Notes: generated by a model from the sequence alone, not told the origin. A stretch of 34,478 bases of DNA from Thermoplasmata archaeon (GCA_030040775.1 JASHTB010000071.1:1-34478); one strand, 5' to 3'. Counted from the first letter of the stretch, positions 9,639-18,902 are shown. A program made the numbers and translations.

Positions 9639-10838
9639 TCACGTTCGAGGGGCGCCGGGAGGGGAATCGGGAAGGGCCGGACGCTGCAGGCGAGCGCGGA
9701 TCCCCATCTCTCCGTAGAGGAACTCCATCACGACCAGCGAGATGACCGTCGTGACGATGGCCATGACGAACAGACCGAGATAGCCCCCGACCTCGAGCGC
9801 CAACGCACCGATGAGCGGGCCCACGCTCCAGAGCGTCGAGTTGATGAGCGCGAAGATCCCGAGATACTCGGCTCGACGACCTGGCGGTGCCATCCTCGCG
9901 ACCCAGGCCGACATCCCCGGGCCGACGAGCGACAGTCCGCCGTTGCGCACCGCCTGCGCGGGGACGACCTCCTCCCAGGTGGTCGCGGCGATGAAGATCC
10001 CGTACGAAGCGAGGCCGAGAAGGGTGCCGTACCAGATCCCGCGAACCTCGCCGCGCCGGTCGATCATGCGACCGAGGGGCAGGGAGACGAGGGCCGCCGT
10101 GATGAGACCCGCGAGGGCCACCAGGCTCACGTCGAACGTGTTCGCGCCGAGGGTCGCGGCGTAGACCCCGTAGAAGGTCGCGACCGCGCCGCTTCCGATC
10201 GCCCGGATCGAAACGGCGAAGGAGAACGTGACGACCGGTTTCACCTCTTTGAACTTCGGCCTTTCGAGAGGAGGGATCGTGAGGCGGATGTCCGGCACGA
10301 GGAAGAGCACGACGGAGACGGTCCCAACCATCACCGCCACGACGAACGGGAGGAGCGCGGCCAGACCGAACCAATACGTGATCACTCCGGCGAGAGCGAT
10401 CCCGACCACCCCGCCCGCGTTGGAGGTCGCGTTGAGGAGCCCATACCCTTCCCCGCGTTCGCGCTCGTGGGTCACGTCGGCGATGTAGGCGTTGTAGGCG
10501 GGAGCTCCGACCGCGAGCGCGAGCTCCGCCGCGATGAACAGTCCGCCCGCGAGAAGATAGCCGGGCGCGAACATGATGGCGAGAAAGAGCGGAAAGGCAG
10601 ACGCCTCGCCGAGCAGAAGGTACGGCCGACGTCGGCCGGCACGGTCGGAGAGACGGCCCATCCACGGGCCGATCAGGCTCGCCGGAACGTAGGCGAGCGA
10701 TAGGATCGTGAGGGCGATCGGGATCGTCGCGCCCTTGACGTCCACGAGATAGAGGGGGAGGAAGACGATGAACAGCCCGCCTCGGTTGCTCGCGAGGAGC
10801 GAGTAAAGGGACAGCGACAGAAGTTCCCGGGGAGGCAC
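9639..10838 (-). CDS. MFS transporter
   Basis: 399 aa, ~12 hydrophobic segments, GPWMGRLSDRAGRRRPYLLLG MFS loop motif, PLGRMIDRRG. Confidence 0.9.
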   Translation of the reverse strand: MPPRELLSLSLYSLLASNRGGLFIVFLPLYLVDVKGATIPIALTILSLAYVPASLIGPWMGRLSDRAGRRRPYLLLGEASAFPLFLAIMFAPGYLLAGGLFIAAELALAVGAPAYNAYIADVTHERERGEGYGLLNATSNAGGVVGIALAGVITYWFGLAALLPFVVAVMVGTVSVVLFLVPDIRLTIPPLERPKFKEVKPVVTFSFAVSIRAIGSGAVATFYGVYAATLGANTFDVSLVALAGLITAALVSLPLGRMIDRRGEVRGIWYGTLLGLASYGIFIAATTWEEVVPAQAVRNGGLSLVGPGMSAWVARMAPPGRRAEYLGIFALINSTLWSVGPLIGALALEVGGYLGLFVMAIVTTVISLVVMEFLYGEMGIRARLQRPALPDSPPGAPRT

Positions 10839-10857
10839 GCGCGGCCCACTGCGGTGC

Positions 10858-10868
10858 CTTACTTAGGA
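10858..10868 (-). promoter_or_regulatory. TATA-like element for the MFS gene
   Basis: minus-strand cctaagtaagg centred ~25 bp upstream of ATG 10838. Confidence 0.4.
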
Positions 10869-10976
10869 ACCCGGGAGGCGGCCGCCGGTCGGTCGCGCCA
10901 CGAAATCCACGGTCGAACCTACACTCCTGAATCCTTCCCCACCCCGGTAAGTTCATGAGGCCGGTAGCGACACCCC

Positions 10977-10986
10977 GGGAGGGGTG
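10977..10986 (+). promoter_or_regulatory. Shine-Dalgarno-like site before the enoyl-CoA hydratase
   Basis: gggaggggtg a few nt upstream of GTG 10992; contrasts with leaderless starts elsewhere. Confidence 0.45.
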
Positions 10987-10991
10987 ACACC

Positions 10992-11777
10992 GTGGCGGAA
11001 GCGGAAAAGGTGGGTCGGAAGAGCGAGGAAGACGGGGTCGAGGTCCTCATTCTGAAGAACCCCCCGGTCAACGCCCTCAGCACGTCGTTGCTTTCCGACC
11101 TAGACGCTCGTGTCCGCGAGCTCGCTTCGGACCCGAAGGTCCGGGCCGTGGTCCTCACCGGGGACGGGCAGTACTTCAGCGCCGGGGCCGACCTCAAGGA
11201 GATGGCGACGCTCGACCTCAAGGGAGCCCCGGAGCTCATCCGGCGGACCCACGAGCTCTTCGGCCGGATCGCTGGCCTGAACGCCCCGGTCGTGGCGGCG
11301 GTCAACGGGCTCGCGCTGGGCGGAGGGCTCGAGCTCGCTCTCTCCTGTGACGTGCGCATCGCCGGGGAGTCCGCGAAGCTCGGAGCCCCCGAGGTGAACT
11401 ACGGGCTCATGCCGGCCTACGGCGGGACGCAACGATTGCCGCGCCTCATCGGAGTCGCGAAGGCGAAGGAGCTCATCTTCACCGGGGCGATGGTCTCCGC
11501 CGCGGAGGCCCTCAAGATCGGCCTCGTCAACAAGACCGTACCGGCAGGACAGGAGCTTCGCGCGGCCCGGGACCTCGCCCACACCATCGCGCAGAAGGCG
11601 CCGAAGGCGGTCCAGGCCTCGAAGCGGGCGATCGCGGAGGGCCTACCGCGATCGCTGTCGGAAGGGCTCGAGGTCGAAACCCGGCTCTTCGAATCGGAAG
11701 TGCTCTCGAGCGAGGACCTCGCGGAAGGGATCGTCGCCTTCGCCGAACGCCGCCCACCGAAGTTCAAGGGAGCTTAG
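10992..11777 (+). CDS. enoyl-CoA hydratase/isomerase family protein
   Basis: GQYFSAGADLKEMA, VAAVNGLALGGGLELALSCDVRIAGESAKLGAPEVNYGLMPAYGGTQRLPRLIG crotonase motifs. Confidence 0.94.
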   Translation: MAEAEKVGRKSEEDGVEVLILKNPPVNALSTSLLSDLDARVRELASDPKVRAVVLTGDGQYFSAGADLKEMATLDLKGAPELIRRTHELFGRIAGLNAPVVAAVNGLALGGGLELALSCDVRIAGESAKLGAPEVNYGLMPAYGGTQRLPRLIGVAKAKELIFTGAMVSAAEALKIGLVNKTVPAGQELRAARDLAHTIAQKAPKAVQASKRAIAEGLPRSLSEGLEVETRLFESEVLSSEDLAEGIVAFAERRPPKFKGA

Positions 11778-11779
11778 AA

Positions 11780-12973
11780 ATGCCGTTCGACTTCTCGTTC
11801 TCGGCCGACCAAGAGGCGTTCCGGGACGCCGTGCGGTCGTTCCTCGCGAAAGAGGTCGCGCCGGTCGTCGCCGAGATGGACGAGAAGGAGGAGTTTCCTC
11901 GCGCCACGGTGCGTCGGATGCAGGAGGAAGGGTACTTCGGGGTGCCCGTTCCCGAGGAGTACGGAGGGCTCGGACTCGGCAAGGTCGGCTACTGCATCTT
12001 CCTCGAGGAACTCGGAAAGGTCGACGCTTCGCACGGAACGATCGTCGGGGCCCACACGTCGCTCGGAACGACCCCTCTCCTTTGCTACGGGACCGAGGAG
12101 CAGAAGCGACGGTGGCTCGTGCCGGCCGCGAAGGGGGAGAAGCTTCTCGCGTTCAGCCTCACCGAGCCGGGGTCGGGAAGCGACTCAGGAGCCGTGCACA
12201 CCGTCGCGGAGAAGGAGGGCGACGGCTGGGTCGTGACGGGCAACAAGATCTACGTCTCGAACGGGAAGGAAGCCGACACGATCGTCCTCATGGCCGGCAA
12301 CGACATCAAGCTCGGTCCCAACGGCGGCGTCACGGCGTTCCTGCTCGACACGAACCTCCCCGGATTCCAGGTCGGCCGGTGCGAGAAGAAGATGGGACTC
12401 CACGGGACATCCACCGCGGAGCTCATCCTCGACCACGTTCGCCTCGGCCCCGAGACGGTCCTCGGAGAGGTCGGCAAGGGGTTCCACGTCGCGATGACCG
12501 CCCTCGACGTCGGCCGGGTCTCCCTGGGCGCCGCCTCGCTCGGGGGGATGCAGGCGGCGACGGCCCAGGCGATCGACTTCTCGAAGAACCGGACCCAGTT
12601 CGGCCTTCCGATCAGCGAGTACGAGGCGATCCAGTTCAAGCTCGCGGACATGGCGATGAAGATCCATGCCCTCAAGTTCATGGTCTACCACGCGGCGGCC
12701 CACCAGGACCGGATGGGCAACGAGCCGAAGCAGTGGGGCCGTCTCGAGCGGTACGACAAGACCCGGGAGGCCGCGATCGTGAAGTGCCTCGCCTCCGAAT
12801 GGGCCGCCGAGGTGATCGACGAAGCGCTCCAGATCCACGGCGGTCTCGGCTACATCCGGGGCACGCCGATCGAGCGCGCCTATCGGGACGCCCGCATCAG
12901 CCAGATCTTCGAGGGGACGAACGAGATCCAGCGCCTCGTGATCTCGCGTGACCTTCTGACCCGCGGCCTCTAG
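11780..12973 (+). CDS. acyl-CoA dehydrogenase (second paralogue)
   Basis: AFSLTEPGSGSDSGAVHT, QIHGGLGYIRGTPIERAYRDARISQIFEGTNEIQRLVISRDL. Confidence 0.95.
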   Translation: MPFDFSFSADQEAFRDAVRSFLAKEVAPVVAEMDEKEEFPRATVRRMQEEGYFGVPVPEEYGGLGLGKVGYCIFLEELGKVDASHGTIVGAHTSLGTTPLLCYGTEEQKRRWLVPAAKGEKLLAFSLTEPGSGSDSGAVHTVAEKEGDGWVVTGNKIYVSNGKEADTIVLMAGNDIKLGPNGGVTAFLLDTNLPGFQVGRCEKKMGLHGTSTAELILDHVRLGPETVLGEVGKGFHVAMTALDVGRVSLGAASLGGMQAATAQAIDFSKNRTQFGLPISEYEAIQFKLADMAMKIHALKFMVYHAAAHQDRMGNEPKQWGRLERYDKTREAAIVKCLASEWAAEVIDEALQIHGGLGYIRGTPIERAYRDARISQIFEGTNEIQRLVISRDLLTRGL

Positions 12974-14694
12974 GAAGCCCTGGGGGCGTCGGCGGGAGGC
13001 GTGGGTCCGGCCGTTGCGCCGTCGCGCAGCACGCGGCGGAGGACCTTCTGGACGCCGCTCCGAGGCAGGCTGTCGCGGAACTCGACCGTCCGGGGCGCCT
13101 TGTAGTGCGCGATTCTCTCCCGCACGAACGCGATCAGCTCCTCCTCGGTCACGCTCGCGCCGGGCCGTCGCACCACGAACGCCTTCACGACCTCGCCCCG
13201 GGCCGCGTCGGGGATACCGATCACAGCCGCATCGGCGACCGCCGGATGCTGGAAGAGCACCTCCTCGACCTCCCGCGGGTAGACCTTCATCCCCGCGACG
13301 TTGATCATGTCCTTCTTCCGGTCGACGACGTAGACGTAGCCGTCCGCGTCGATCCGTGCGACGTCCCCGGTACGCAACCAGCCGTCCCGGCCGAGGACGA
13401 GCGCCGTCTCCTCGGGGTGACGATAGTAGCCGAGCATCACCTGGGGTCCCCGGACGCAGAGCTCCCCGACCTGCTCTGCGCCGAGGACGCGGGTCGGGTC
13501 GTCTAGGTCGACCACTCTCTCTTCGGTGTTGGGAAGCGGAAGCCCGATCGACCCGGCCCGCCGTTCCCCTTCGACCGGATTCGCGTGCGTTACCGGGGAG
13601 GCTTCGGTGAGCCCGTACCCCTCGATGAGGTTCGAGCCCGTGAGCTCCGAGAAGCGGCGGGCGACCTCGACCGGGAGCGCGGCCGATCCGCTCAGACAGT
13701 AGCGGATCGAGCGTAGGTTGAACCGCGCGAGGTCCGGCTGCTGGACGAACGCCTGATAGAGCGCCGGAACCCCCGGGAACTGCGTCGGCCGGTACCGGTC
13801 GATCAGCTTCAGCACTTCGCGGATCTCGGGCCTCGTCTCGAGCACGATCGTCGCGCCTTCCACGAGACCCATCAGAAGGGCGACCGTGAGACCGTAGATG
13901 TGGAAGAACGGGATGCTGGCGAGGATCACCTCCTCGCCCGGACGGCGGGTGGTGTTCCAGCTGTCCGACTGCACGACGTTGGCGACGAGGTTCCGGTGGC
14001 TGAGCATCGCGCCCTTGGGACGACCCGTCGTTCCTCCGGTGTACTGGAGGACAGCGACCGTGGTCGCCGGGTCCCCCTTCCAGAGGGGCACCGAGCCCGG
14101 CGTCCGCACGGCGGAGCGCCAGGCCCGGACCTCCGGGTCGGTCGGGAAGTCGGTGGAGAGATTCTGCCGGCGCATGACGGCGTTGACGAAGAGGCGCGTG
14201 TACCACGGGTAGAGCTCGCGCAGGCGGGAGACAAAGACCCTCGGGACCGAGCACTCGGACCGGACCTTCGCGAGGTTCGGATAGAGGAACTCCAGTGTGA
14301 CGAGCGCCTTCGGCTCGGAGTCTTTGAGGAGCCGAACGAGGTCCTGGCCGAGGTAGAGGGGGCTCACTTGGACGACCGTGGCTCCGAGGCGAAGGGTGCC
14401 GAAGAACGCGATCGGGTACACCGGACAGTTCGGCAGGTAGAGCGCGACTCGGTCCCCCGGCCCGACGCCCTCGCGGGCGAGGGCGGCGGCGAACCGCTCG
14501 CTCTCCGACCAGAACCGGCGGTAGGTCCACTTGGCGCCATAGTAGACCAAGGCGGTGCGTTCGCTCCATCGCGCCACGCTCTCCGCGACGAGCTCGGACA
14601 GCGTCGTGTTCGGGACCGAAACCTGTCTCGGGACGTTCCGGGGGTAGAGGCGCGTCCACGCCGGCCCGGACGCCGGATCGGGAGCCTCGTCCAT
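12970..14694 (-). CDS. long-chain-fatty-acid--CoA ligase (AMP-binding family)
   Basis: VLQYTGGTTGRPKGAMLSHRNL, GYGLTEASPVTHANP, WLRTGDVARIDADGYVYVVDRKKDMINVAGMKVYPREVEEVL. Confidence 0.95.
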   Translation of the reverse strand: MDEAPDPASGPAWTRLYPRNVPRQVSVPNTTLSELVAESVARWSERTALVYYGAKWTYRRFWSESERFAAALAREGVGPGDRVALYLPNCPVYPIAFFGTLRLGATVVQVSPLYLGQDLVRLLKDSEPKALVTLEFLYPNLAKVRSECSVPRVFVSRLRELYPWYTRLFVNAVMRRQNLSTDFPTDPEVRAWRSAVRTPGSVPLWKGDPATTVAVLQYTGGTTGRPKGAMLSHRNLVANVVQSDSWNTTRRPGEEVILASIPFFHIYGLTVALLMGLVEGATIVLETRPEIREVLKLIDRYRPTQFPGVPALYQAFVQQPDLARFNLRSIRYCLSGSAALPVEVARRFSELTGSNLIEGYGLTEASPVTHANPVEGERRAGSIGLPLPNTEERVVDLDDPTRVLGAEQVGELCVRGPQVMLGYYRHPEETALVLGRDGWLRTGDVARIDADGYVYVVDRKKDMINVAGMKVYPREVEEVLFQHPAVADAAVIGIPDAARGEVVKAFVVRRPGASVTEEELIAFVRERIAHYKAPRTVEFRDSLPRSGVQKVLRRVLRDGATAGPTPPADAPRAS

Positions 14695-14701
14695 CGACGG
14701 T

Positions 14702-15118
14702 TCACCCTGCTCTAGGGGCGTCGGCCTCCTTCACGAACTGGACTCCGGGTTTGTAGTTCTGCTGGTACCGGACTCTCGCCCCGATGGTGAGGTCGGATTC
14801 GGAGCGGACGGACGGCATCCAGCCCGTCACGCGGCCGCCGCCGTCCAGCTCGACCACGACGTAGGCGTAGGGAGCATCGTTCAGGAACTCGTCCCCCGGC
14901 ACATGCAGGATCGTGAACGCGACCACCGACCCCTTCGGGGAGAGCACGGCCTCTTCGAGGTCGGGCTTGCCGCACCGGGAGCAGGCGAGGCCCCAGGTCG
15001 CCGTGGTAAGACCGCAGTTTCGGCAGCGGAACCCTCGGAGCGTGCCGGACTCCTCGTATCCTTTGACGAACTCGTCGATCGTGTGCGGGGCAGCCGGAAG
15101 TTCGTCCGTGGTCTCCAC
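14702..15118 (-). CDS. DUF35 family OB-fold/rubredoxin-like zinc ribbon protein, thiolase partner
   Basis: FRCRNCGLTTATWGLACSRCGKPDLEEAVLSPKGSVVAFTILHVPG: two CxxC motifs followed by an OB fold; adjacent to thiolase. Confidence 0.9.
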   Translation of the reverse strand: METTDELPAAPHTIDEFVKGYEESGTLRGFRCRNCGLTTATWGLACSRCGKPDLEEAVLSPKGSVVAFTILHVPGDEFLNDAPYAYVVVELDGGGRVTGWMPSVRSESDLTIGARVRYQQNYKPGVQFVKEADAPRAG

Positions 15119-15125
15119 CCCCTCG

Positions 15126-16280
15126 TTAGCGACGGGTGAAGATATGCACGGAGCAGGAGCCGCCGGTGGCGCCGACGTTGTGGGCGAGAGCCGTTCCGGT
15201 CTTCGGGACTTCCCGACCCTTCGCGAGCCCGTTGACCTGCTCGAAGATCTCGACGACCTGGCTCGCCCCGGTGGCGCTGACGGGATGGCCCTTCGCCTTG
15301 AGGCCGCCCGAAGCGTTCACGGGGAGCTTTCCGTCCCGGGCGGTCGTCCCTTCGAACTCTTCGCGCGCGGCCGTCCCCTTCGGAAAGAACCCGAGGTCCT
15401 CGAGGGCCATCACCTCCGCGGTCGTGAAGCAGTCGTGGACCTCGAGGAAGTCGATGTCCTTCGGCTCCATCTTCGCCTGCCGGAACGCCTTCGCCGCAGC
15501 CGTGCGGGTCGCGGGGAGGCCGAGGAGGTCCGGGCGGTCCTGCATGTCGGTGACTGAGCCCGAACGGGCCGAGGCCCGTATGACAAGCGGTTCGGCCACG
15601 GGGCTCTTGACGAACTCCTTCGCGGCGACCACGACCGCGGCGGCCCCGTCCGAGAACGGACAGCAGTCGTAGAGGCGGAGAGGGGAGGCGATCACCGGAG
15701 AGGCGAGGTAGGTCTCCATCGAGATCTCCTTCTGGAAATGGGCGTGCGGATTGCGAGCGGCGTTCGCGTGGTTCTTCACGGCGACCGCCCCGAACATCTC
15801 GTCCCGCGTCGGATACTTCTGCCGGTAGGCGCTCGCCAGGGTCGCATAGAGGCCCGGGAACGTCGCACCGTTATGGGTCTCGAACGGGTAGTCGGCGGCG
15901 ATCGCGAAGTAGCTGGTCGCGGCGAGCGTGTCGAGGTGCGAGAGCCTCTCCGCACCGACCACGAGGGCCGCGTCCACGAACCCTCCGGCGACCTGAACGA
16001 ACGCTTCGTGCAGCGCCGCGCTGGACGACGAGCAGGCCGACTCCACCGTGACCGACGGGACGTCCGGGATCCCGAGGCCGTTGTTGATGAGAGGACCGAC
16101 GTGAGCTTGGTGCTCCGCGACTCCGAAGCAGTTCGCGACGAACGTGTAGCCGATATCCTTGGGTTCGAGCCCGGACTGGCGAATCGCCTGCATGGAGACC
16201 CGGGTCGCGGCTTCGCGCCCGCTCTCCTTCATCTTGCCGAAGCGGTTGGACGCCGCTCCGACGACCCATGTTTCGCGCAT
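15126..16280 (-). CDS. thiolase family protein (acetyl-CoA C-acyltransferase / SCP-x type)
   Basis: SVTVESACSSSSAALHEAF catalytic Cys region; VNASGGLKAKGHPVSATGASQVVEIFEQ; real start MRETWVVGAASNRFGKMKES at 16280 (track ORF to 16886 is a spurious extension). Confidence 0.93.
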   Translation of the reverse strand: MRETWVVGAASNRFGKMKESGREAATRVSMQAIRQSGLEPKDIGYTFVANCFGVAEHQAHVGPLINNGLGIPDVPSVTVESACSSSSAALHEAFVQVAGGFVDAALVVGAERLSHLDTLAATSYFAIAADYPFETHNGATFPGLYATLASAYRQKYPTRDEMFGAVAVKNHANAARNPHAHFQKEISMETYLASPVIASPLRLYDCCPFSDGAAAVVVAAKEFVKSPVAEPLVIRASARSGSVTDMQDRPDLLGLPATRTAAAKAFRQAKMEPKDIDFLEVHDCFTTAEVMALEDLGFFPKGTAAREEFEGTTARDGKLPVNASGGLKAKGHPVSATGASQVVEIFEQVNGLAKGREVPKTGTALAHNVGATGGSCSVHIFTRR

Positions 16281-16321
16281 AGGACCTCGCTCGCCGAGTA
16301 GAGTGCGGCGGTCCGCATAAC

Positions 16322-16645
16322 CTAATCCCCGGGTCGTGACCTTGGTCCGCCCGACCTCTCGCCGCGGACGGCGAGGTTCTCCCCGGGGAGCCCGAGCAGG
16401 GCCGCCAGCCGCTCGAACGAGCGCTGCGCCTTCAAGGCGTCCTGGGTCTTGAACAGGAGACGGCCGCTGCGGGCGATCGTCACATCGGCCTCCAGGGCGG
16501 CGATCAGCATCACCCGAGCGTCGACCACAGCGACCCCTTCCCGCTCGAGGCGCCGCCGTGCTTCGGCGAGGTCGATCGGAAAGGGAGGTTCGGGAACGGC
16601 TTCGTAGCCGCCACGATTTGAGCAGACTCGGAGCGTTCGATACAT
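16322..16645 (-). CDS. small protein of unknown function (107 aa)
   Basis: Protein-like composition and hydrophobic periodicity (VVDARVMLIAALEADVTIARSGRLLFKTQDALKAQRSFERLAALLGL); no family recognised. Confidence 0.55.
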   Translation of the reverse strand: MYRTLRVCSNRGGYEAVPEPPFPIDLAEARRRLEREGVAVVDARVMLIAALEADVTIARSGRLLFKTQDALKAQRSFERLAALLGLPGENLAVRGERSGGPRSRPGD

Positions 16646-16794
16646 CCGGCGTCGCCCCTAAGCCCTTGCCGCATTCGCCCCTGACGATTCGCCCGGACAC
16701 CGGCCGGTGGCTAGATCGGCCCCGGCTTCTGCGCCGTCCCGAAAGGACGAGCCATCCCGGGTCGGCGTCTCTTACTGCGGCCCTGCGGCGGCCC

Positions 16795-17370
16795 CTAGGC
16801 CGGCATGGCTGCGCCGCATTTTGCGCAGAACCGCGCCCCGGGTGCGTTCTGCGTTCCGCAGTAGGAGCAGAACTTCCCTCCGGCAACCCCCGGAGGGGGC
16901 GTCCCCGGAGCGGCCACGGGCGGACCTGCCCCTGGGGTTGCGGGCATCGGCTGAGCCCCCATCGGCTGGCCCATCATGGGCTGACCGTACGCCGGGGCCA
17001 TGGCCGGAGGGGTCCAGACGATCGCGAGAATGCCCCCGATCAAGGCTAGGATGGCGCCGATGTAGAAGCCTCCCCCTCCAAGGAAACTGATGAGCGCCAG
17101 CACCAGGATGAGGACTCCGTAGGTTCGGGCGTTCTGGGGATTGCTCTTGAGGCGGAGCGCGAAATACAGGATGATGACTCCGAACAGCAAGGCCACGATC
17201 GCGAGGGCGATGAGCAGCCCCGAGGCAAACCCGTACCCGAGGGCCCCGACAAAACTCGCGATCACGGCGAGAAGGGCCGCGTAGATGATACTGAAGAACA
17301 GGATCAGAATGCCACCAATCAGCGACAGGAGATACGCCGTACGCGGGTAGGTCTCGCCGTAGGCCTGCAT
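16795..17370 (-). CDS. multi-pass membrane protein with C-terminal zinc ribbon
   Basis: Several TM segments, then a Pro/Gly/Met-rich linker and GGKFCSYCGTQNAPGARFCAKCGAAMPA. Confidence 0.85.
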   Translation of the reverse strand: MQAYGETYPRTAYLLSLIGGILILFFSIIYAALLAVIASFVGALGYGFASGLLIALAIVALLFGVIILYFALRLKSNPQNARTYGVLILVLALISFLGGGGFYIGAILALIGGILAIVWTPPAMAPAYGQPMMGQPMGAQPMPATPGAGPPVAAPGTPPPGVAGGKFCSYCGTQNAPGARFCAKCGAAMPA

Positions 17371-17390
17371 GATTGGGCGAGAGAGGTTCG

Positions 17391-17400
17391 CCTATTTCAA
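17391..17400 (-). promoter_or_regulatory. TATA box for the zinc-ribbon membrane protein at 17370
   Basis: minus-strand ttgaaatagg centred ~26 bp upstream of ATG 17370. Confidence 0.55.
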
Positions 17401-17468
17401 ACGGCCGAACGCAGTGGGCAACCGCCCCCTACGCGGACTCGACTCGCGCCCTCCTCGCGCGGCCCATT

Positions 17469-18068
17469 CTAAGGAGGCATCGCGGCGCCGCACTTTGCGC
17501 AGAAGCGGGCGCCCGGGGGATTGGGCGACCCACAGGTAGTGCAGTACCGCGGACCGGCAGCACCGGCCGGGGGACCGGCGGCCATCGGCGGAACTCCGGT
17601 CACCGAGGCCGGCGGGCCGGGCATCGGGGCCGCCATCGGGGGGACCCCGCCCCCTCCGGCCATCTGACTCCGCTGCCAAGTGATGAGGCGGTCGAACTCC
17701 AGATAGGAAACCAGGACGAGGATCCCAATGATGATGCCCCCAAGGAGGAACCCAATGATCATCCAGACCAGGGCTTTCGCCTTGGCGGCCTCGTATTGGC
17801 GTTGATTGACCATCGGCTCTATCGCCTTCAGCTGGGTGTAGATCACGAAGTCGACGATCCCCCAGACGATCAGGAGGATCCCGATGACCGAGAGCACAGG
17901 GTGGCCCCTAGCCGCGAAGACGGCGGCCACGATAGTTCCGGCCAGGATCAGGAGGATCCCGACGATGATGGCAAAGATTCGGGCAATGTGCAGCAACGAG
18001 CGAATGGTTTGAGCCTCGGGTGGCTCCACCGCAGCGGCCATGGGAGCCGAGTAGGGTTGGTAGCCCAT
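17469..18068 (-). CDS. membrane protein with C-terminal zinc ribbon (paralogous C-terminus to the preceding gene)
   Basis: MGYQPYSAP... TM helices ... GPRYCTTCGSPNPPGARFCAKCGAAMPP; start corrected to 18068. Confidence 0.83.
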   Translation of the reverse strand: MGYQPYSAPMAAAVEPPEAQTIRSLLHIARIFAIIVGILLILAGTIVAAVFAARGHPVLSVIGILLIVWGIVDFVIYTQLKAIEPMVNQRQYEAAKAKALVWMIIGFLLGGIIIGILVLVSYLEFDRLITWQRSQMAGGGGVPPMAAPMPGPPASVTGVPPMAAGPPAGAAGPRYCTTCGSPNPPGARFCAKCGAAMPP

Positions 18069-18253
18069 CTGAGTTCCCTCGCGATGAGAATCGTCCCCCG
18101 GCTCATAGTCCCTTGGCTTTGATTCGGGGATTCCACGGTCCGACGGACGTGCGGGTACGCGAGCTGAGAGACACGCTCGGCATCGCCTCTCCCGCGAGAC
18201 CTCCCGGAGGGAGGCTTGGGGGCCGCCCCTCGTCGGTGGGACGCGCAGCGTCC

Positions 18254-18880
18254 CTACAGGAGCACCGTCTTCCGGACGCACTCGTCGAGCATTTGCTCGA
18301 CGTCGATCCGCTCTTCCTGCTGCAGGATCTGGACCAGGTTGGACCGGGTGGCGGGCCGGTCGGGGACGGCCTGACAACAGACGCCCGGTCGGGTAGAGAT
18401 GCCGTACGTGCCGATCTCCTTCGCCACCGCCTCGATCTCCTGCTTGTCGAATCCGATCAGAGGCCGCACGATCGGCAGCTGGACGGAGGCGGTCGCACTG
18501 CGCATGTTCGAGAGCGTTTGCGAGGCAACCTGTCCGAGCGCCTCTCCGGTCGCGAGAAAGACGGCGTTCTCCCGCTCGGCGATCCGCTCGGCGGACCGCC
18601 ACATGAACCGTCGGCAGAGGACGCAGCCCACGTGCCGGTCGGTGTTCCGCATCAGGGTGACCTGCGTCGAGCCGTGGGGGATGAGGTAAAGGGGTATCGG
18701 CTGGCGATATCGCTCCCGTAGCATCGTGAGATGGTCCACGACCTTCTCGAGCGGCGAATCGTCGGTGAACGGGCGATTGTCCATGTGGACCGCGACCATC
18801 TCGTGCCCCTGCCGGAGCAGGTAGTGCAGCGCGACGGGAGAATCGATCCCACCGCTCATCAGCATCACCCCCCGCGCCAT
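18254..18880 (-). CDS. thiI: ThiI-type tRNA 4-thiouridine synthase catalytic (PP-loop) domain, lacking NFLD/THUMP domains
   Basis: VMLMSGGIDSPVALHYLLRQG PP-loop; HVGCVLCRRFMWRSAERIAERENAVFLATGEALGQVASQTLSNM is ThiI-specific; start 18880 placed by the TATA box at 18903-18910 (GTG at 18892 is the alternative). Confidence 0.88.
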   Translation of the reverse strand: MARGVMLMSGGIDSPVALHYLLRQGHEMVAVHMDNRPFTDDSPLEKVVDHLTMLRERYRQPIPLYLIPHGSTQVTLMRNTDRHVGCVLCRRFMWRSAERIAERENAVFLATGEALGQVASQTLSNMRSATASVQLPIVRPLIGFDKQEIEAVAKEIGTYGISTRPGVCCQAVPDRPATRSNLVQILQQEERIDVEQMLDECVRKTVLL

Positions 18881-18902
18881 CGCGTCCTTCACCCCGGCAG
18901 GA

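Noticed and set aside
12185-14659. 824-aa minus-strand ORF
   Set aside because: Alternative frame of the acyl-CoA ligase plus antisense of the acyl-CoA dehydrogenase; low-complexity R/P/G composition.
16281-16886. N-terminal 202-codon extension of the thiolase ORF
   Set aside because: Low-complexity, overlaps the 107-aa ORF, and the conserved thiolase start is at 16280.
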